6,279 bases of DNA from an uncultured Eubacteriales bacterium (lineage in GTDB: Bacteria > Bacillota > Clostridia > Monoglobales > Monoglobaceae): assembly GCA_900552305.1 (NCBI GenBank), contig URZD01000132.1:1-6279 (forward strand), written 5' to 3'. Shown here one piece after another: positions 5,627 to 6,279 of the stretch (the first letter of the stretch is position 1; each line of letters opens with the position of its first letter). Under the pieces are notes generated by a model. That model worked only from the letters and a program-made list of their open reading frames with translations. It had not been told where the DNA came from and did not search any database. A program made the position numbers and the translations under genes.

Positions 5627-5632
5627 AGGAGG
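5627..5632 (+). promoter_or_regulatory. Ribosome binding site of the pyrophosphatase gene
   Basis: A perfect AGGAGG, 5 nt before ATG 5638. No other start fits the conserved N-terminus. Confidence 0.85.
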
Positions 5633-5637
5633 AACCT

Positions 5638-6171
5638 ATGACGAACATATGGCACGATATTTCACCCAAAAGAATTACGCCGGAGGATTTTGTCTGCGTG
5701 GTGGAAATACCTAAGGGAAGCAAAAAGAAGTATGAGCTTGACAAGGAAACGGGACTGATAATTCTTGACAGAATTTTGTACACGTCAACGCACTATCCCG
5801 CGAACTACGGATTTATACCCAGAACCTACGGCGATGACGGCGACCCGCTTGACGTGCTGCTGCTTTGCGCAGAGCCGCTGGAGCCGCTTACTCTTGTCCG
5901 CGCGTACCCTATAGGTATGATTTCTATGATTGACAACGGAAGAAATGACGAAAAGATAATCGCTATACCGTTCAACGACCCGAACTATAACCTGTACACG
6001 GACATTGACCAGCTGCCCGCACATATTTTTGACGAGATGCGGCACTTCTTCTCGGTTTACAAAAACCTTGAAAACAAGACAACCGCCGTTAAGGAGGTCA
6101 GCGCGCGCGAGGACGCGATAAAAACGGTTGCCGCGGCGATTGACAGCTATGTGGAGAATTTCTGTAAGTAG
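5638..6171 (+). CDS. ppa: Family I soluble inorganic pyrophosphatase
   Basis: The enzyme hydrolyses PPi to two phosphates with Mg2+ in the cytoplasm, pulling forward aminoacyl-tRNA, DNA and RNA synthesis. At 177 residues it has the usual bacterial family I size. The residues that form the active site in E. coli PPase all appear in order: E23, K31 and E33 (KYE), R45, Y57 (in NYG), the signature D67-G-D69-P-L-D72, D99, D104 and K106 (IDNGRNDEK), and Y141-K142 in YKNLE. The start is ATG 5638 after a perfect AGGAGG. The gene has its own promoter behind the terminator of the EF-G-like gene, so it is probably expressed independently. Family II and membrane PPases, the other types found in Clostridia, have quite different sequences and are excluded. 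Nothing is truncated. Confidence 0.97.
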   Translation: MTNIWHDISPKRITPEDFVCVVEIPKGSKKKYELDKETGLIILDRILYTSTHYPANYGFIPRTYGDDGDPLDVLLLCAEPLEPLTLVRAYPIGMISMIDNGRNDEKIIAIPFNDPNYNLYTDIDQLPAHIFDEMRHFFSVYKNLENKTTAVKEVSAREDAIKTVAAAIDSYVENFCK

Positions 6172-6173
6172 GG

Positions 6174-6263
6174 AATCCGCCGCCGTGGCTATGGACTTGC
6201 GGCGTTGCTATGCTGAAAAATCCGCCGCCGTGACTATGAACTTACGGTGCTGCTATGCCTAAA
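6174..6263. repeat. Two tandem 45-bp units with a conserved hairpin
   Basis: Unit 1 (6174-6218) and unit 2 (6219-6263) both begin AATCCGCCGCCGTG and match at 38 of 45 positions by my alignment. In each, CGCCGT (6181-6186; 6226-6231) can pair with the later GCGGCG (6199-6204) or ACGGTG (6244-6249). The two differences in the 3' arm both keep pairing in RNA through G-U or Watson-Crick partners. The array starts 2 nt after the ppa stop codon and may continue past the window. It might end ppa transcription, but no U-run is present. I see no gene in 6172-6279. Confidence 0.7.
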
Positions 6264-6279
6264 ATTCACAGCTAAGCTG

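Noticed and set aside
5500..5637. Fluoride or other known riboswitch before ppa
   Set aside because: Fluoride riboswitches sometimes precede pyrophosphatase genes, but the conserved GGNGATGG-type core and pseudoknot sequence are absent, and I recognise no other class.
6174..6263. CRISPR array
   Set aside because: The two units abut directly with no unique spacers, and they differ at seven positions.
6269..6279. CAGCTAAGCTG palindrome at the right edge
   Set aside because: It is only 5 bp per arm around one base and is cut off by the window end, so nothing can be concluded.

Overview
The window looks like a chromosomal piece of a low-to-medium GC Firmicute, most likely a gut-type clostridium (Oscillospiraceae/Ruminococcaceae-like; inferred, not proven). 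The reasons are strong AGGAGG ribosome binding sites, sigma-A style promoters, GTG and TTG starts, an EF-G of the second (FusA2/EF-G2-like) type, and a Cys-rich domain that I recall as a stand-alone hypothetical protein of Clostridia. There are four protein genes, no rRNA or tRNA, no mobile element and no CRISPR array.

Layout. (1) Positions 1501 down to 1, minus strand: one open frame of 500 codons that runs off the left edge. Residues 1-277 are the Cys-rich clostridial domain. After a CGCGCGHDHAH metal-ligand linker it continues, without a stop or a usable internal start, into the membrane and actuator parts of a Zn/Cd-type P1B heavy-metal ATPase. This apparent fusion is the most unusual item here and is easy to miss, because the frame has no stop codon inside the window. 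(2) 1502-1664: a divergent promoter region. (3) 1665-3218, plus: an unrecognised 517-residue protein with beta-propeller-like sequence, a polar low-complexity linker and a C-terminal coiled coil. (4) 3219-3357: a good promoter and a leader with hairpins. (5) 3358-5421, plus: EF-G-like translational GTPase with a TTG start. (6) 5422-5637: a 16-bp terminator hairpin whose 5' arm contains the -10 box of the next promoter, then an 18-bp dyad and a strong ribosome binding site. (7) 5638-6171, plus: family I inorganic pyrophosphatase with all expected catalytic residues. (8) 6172-6279: two tandem 45-bp units, each able to fold into the same hairpin, possibly the start of a longer array.

How the genes relate. 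Each of the three plus-strand genes has its own start signals, so this is a series of single transcription units rather than one operon. EF-G and pyrophosphatase are both housekeeping functions linked to protein synthesis (GTP-driven ribosome movement; removal of PPi made by aminoacyl-tRNA and nucleic acid synthesis). The terminator/promoter element between them appears designed to insulate them. The divergent pair at the left (ATPase fusion and propeller-like protein) shares an upstream region and might be co-regulated, but nothing in the sequence proves a common function.
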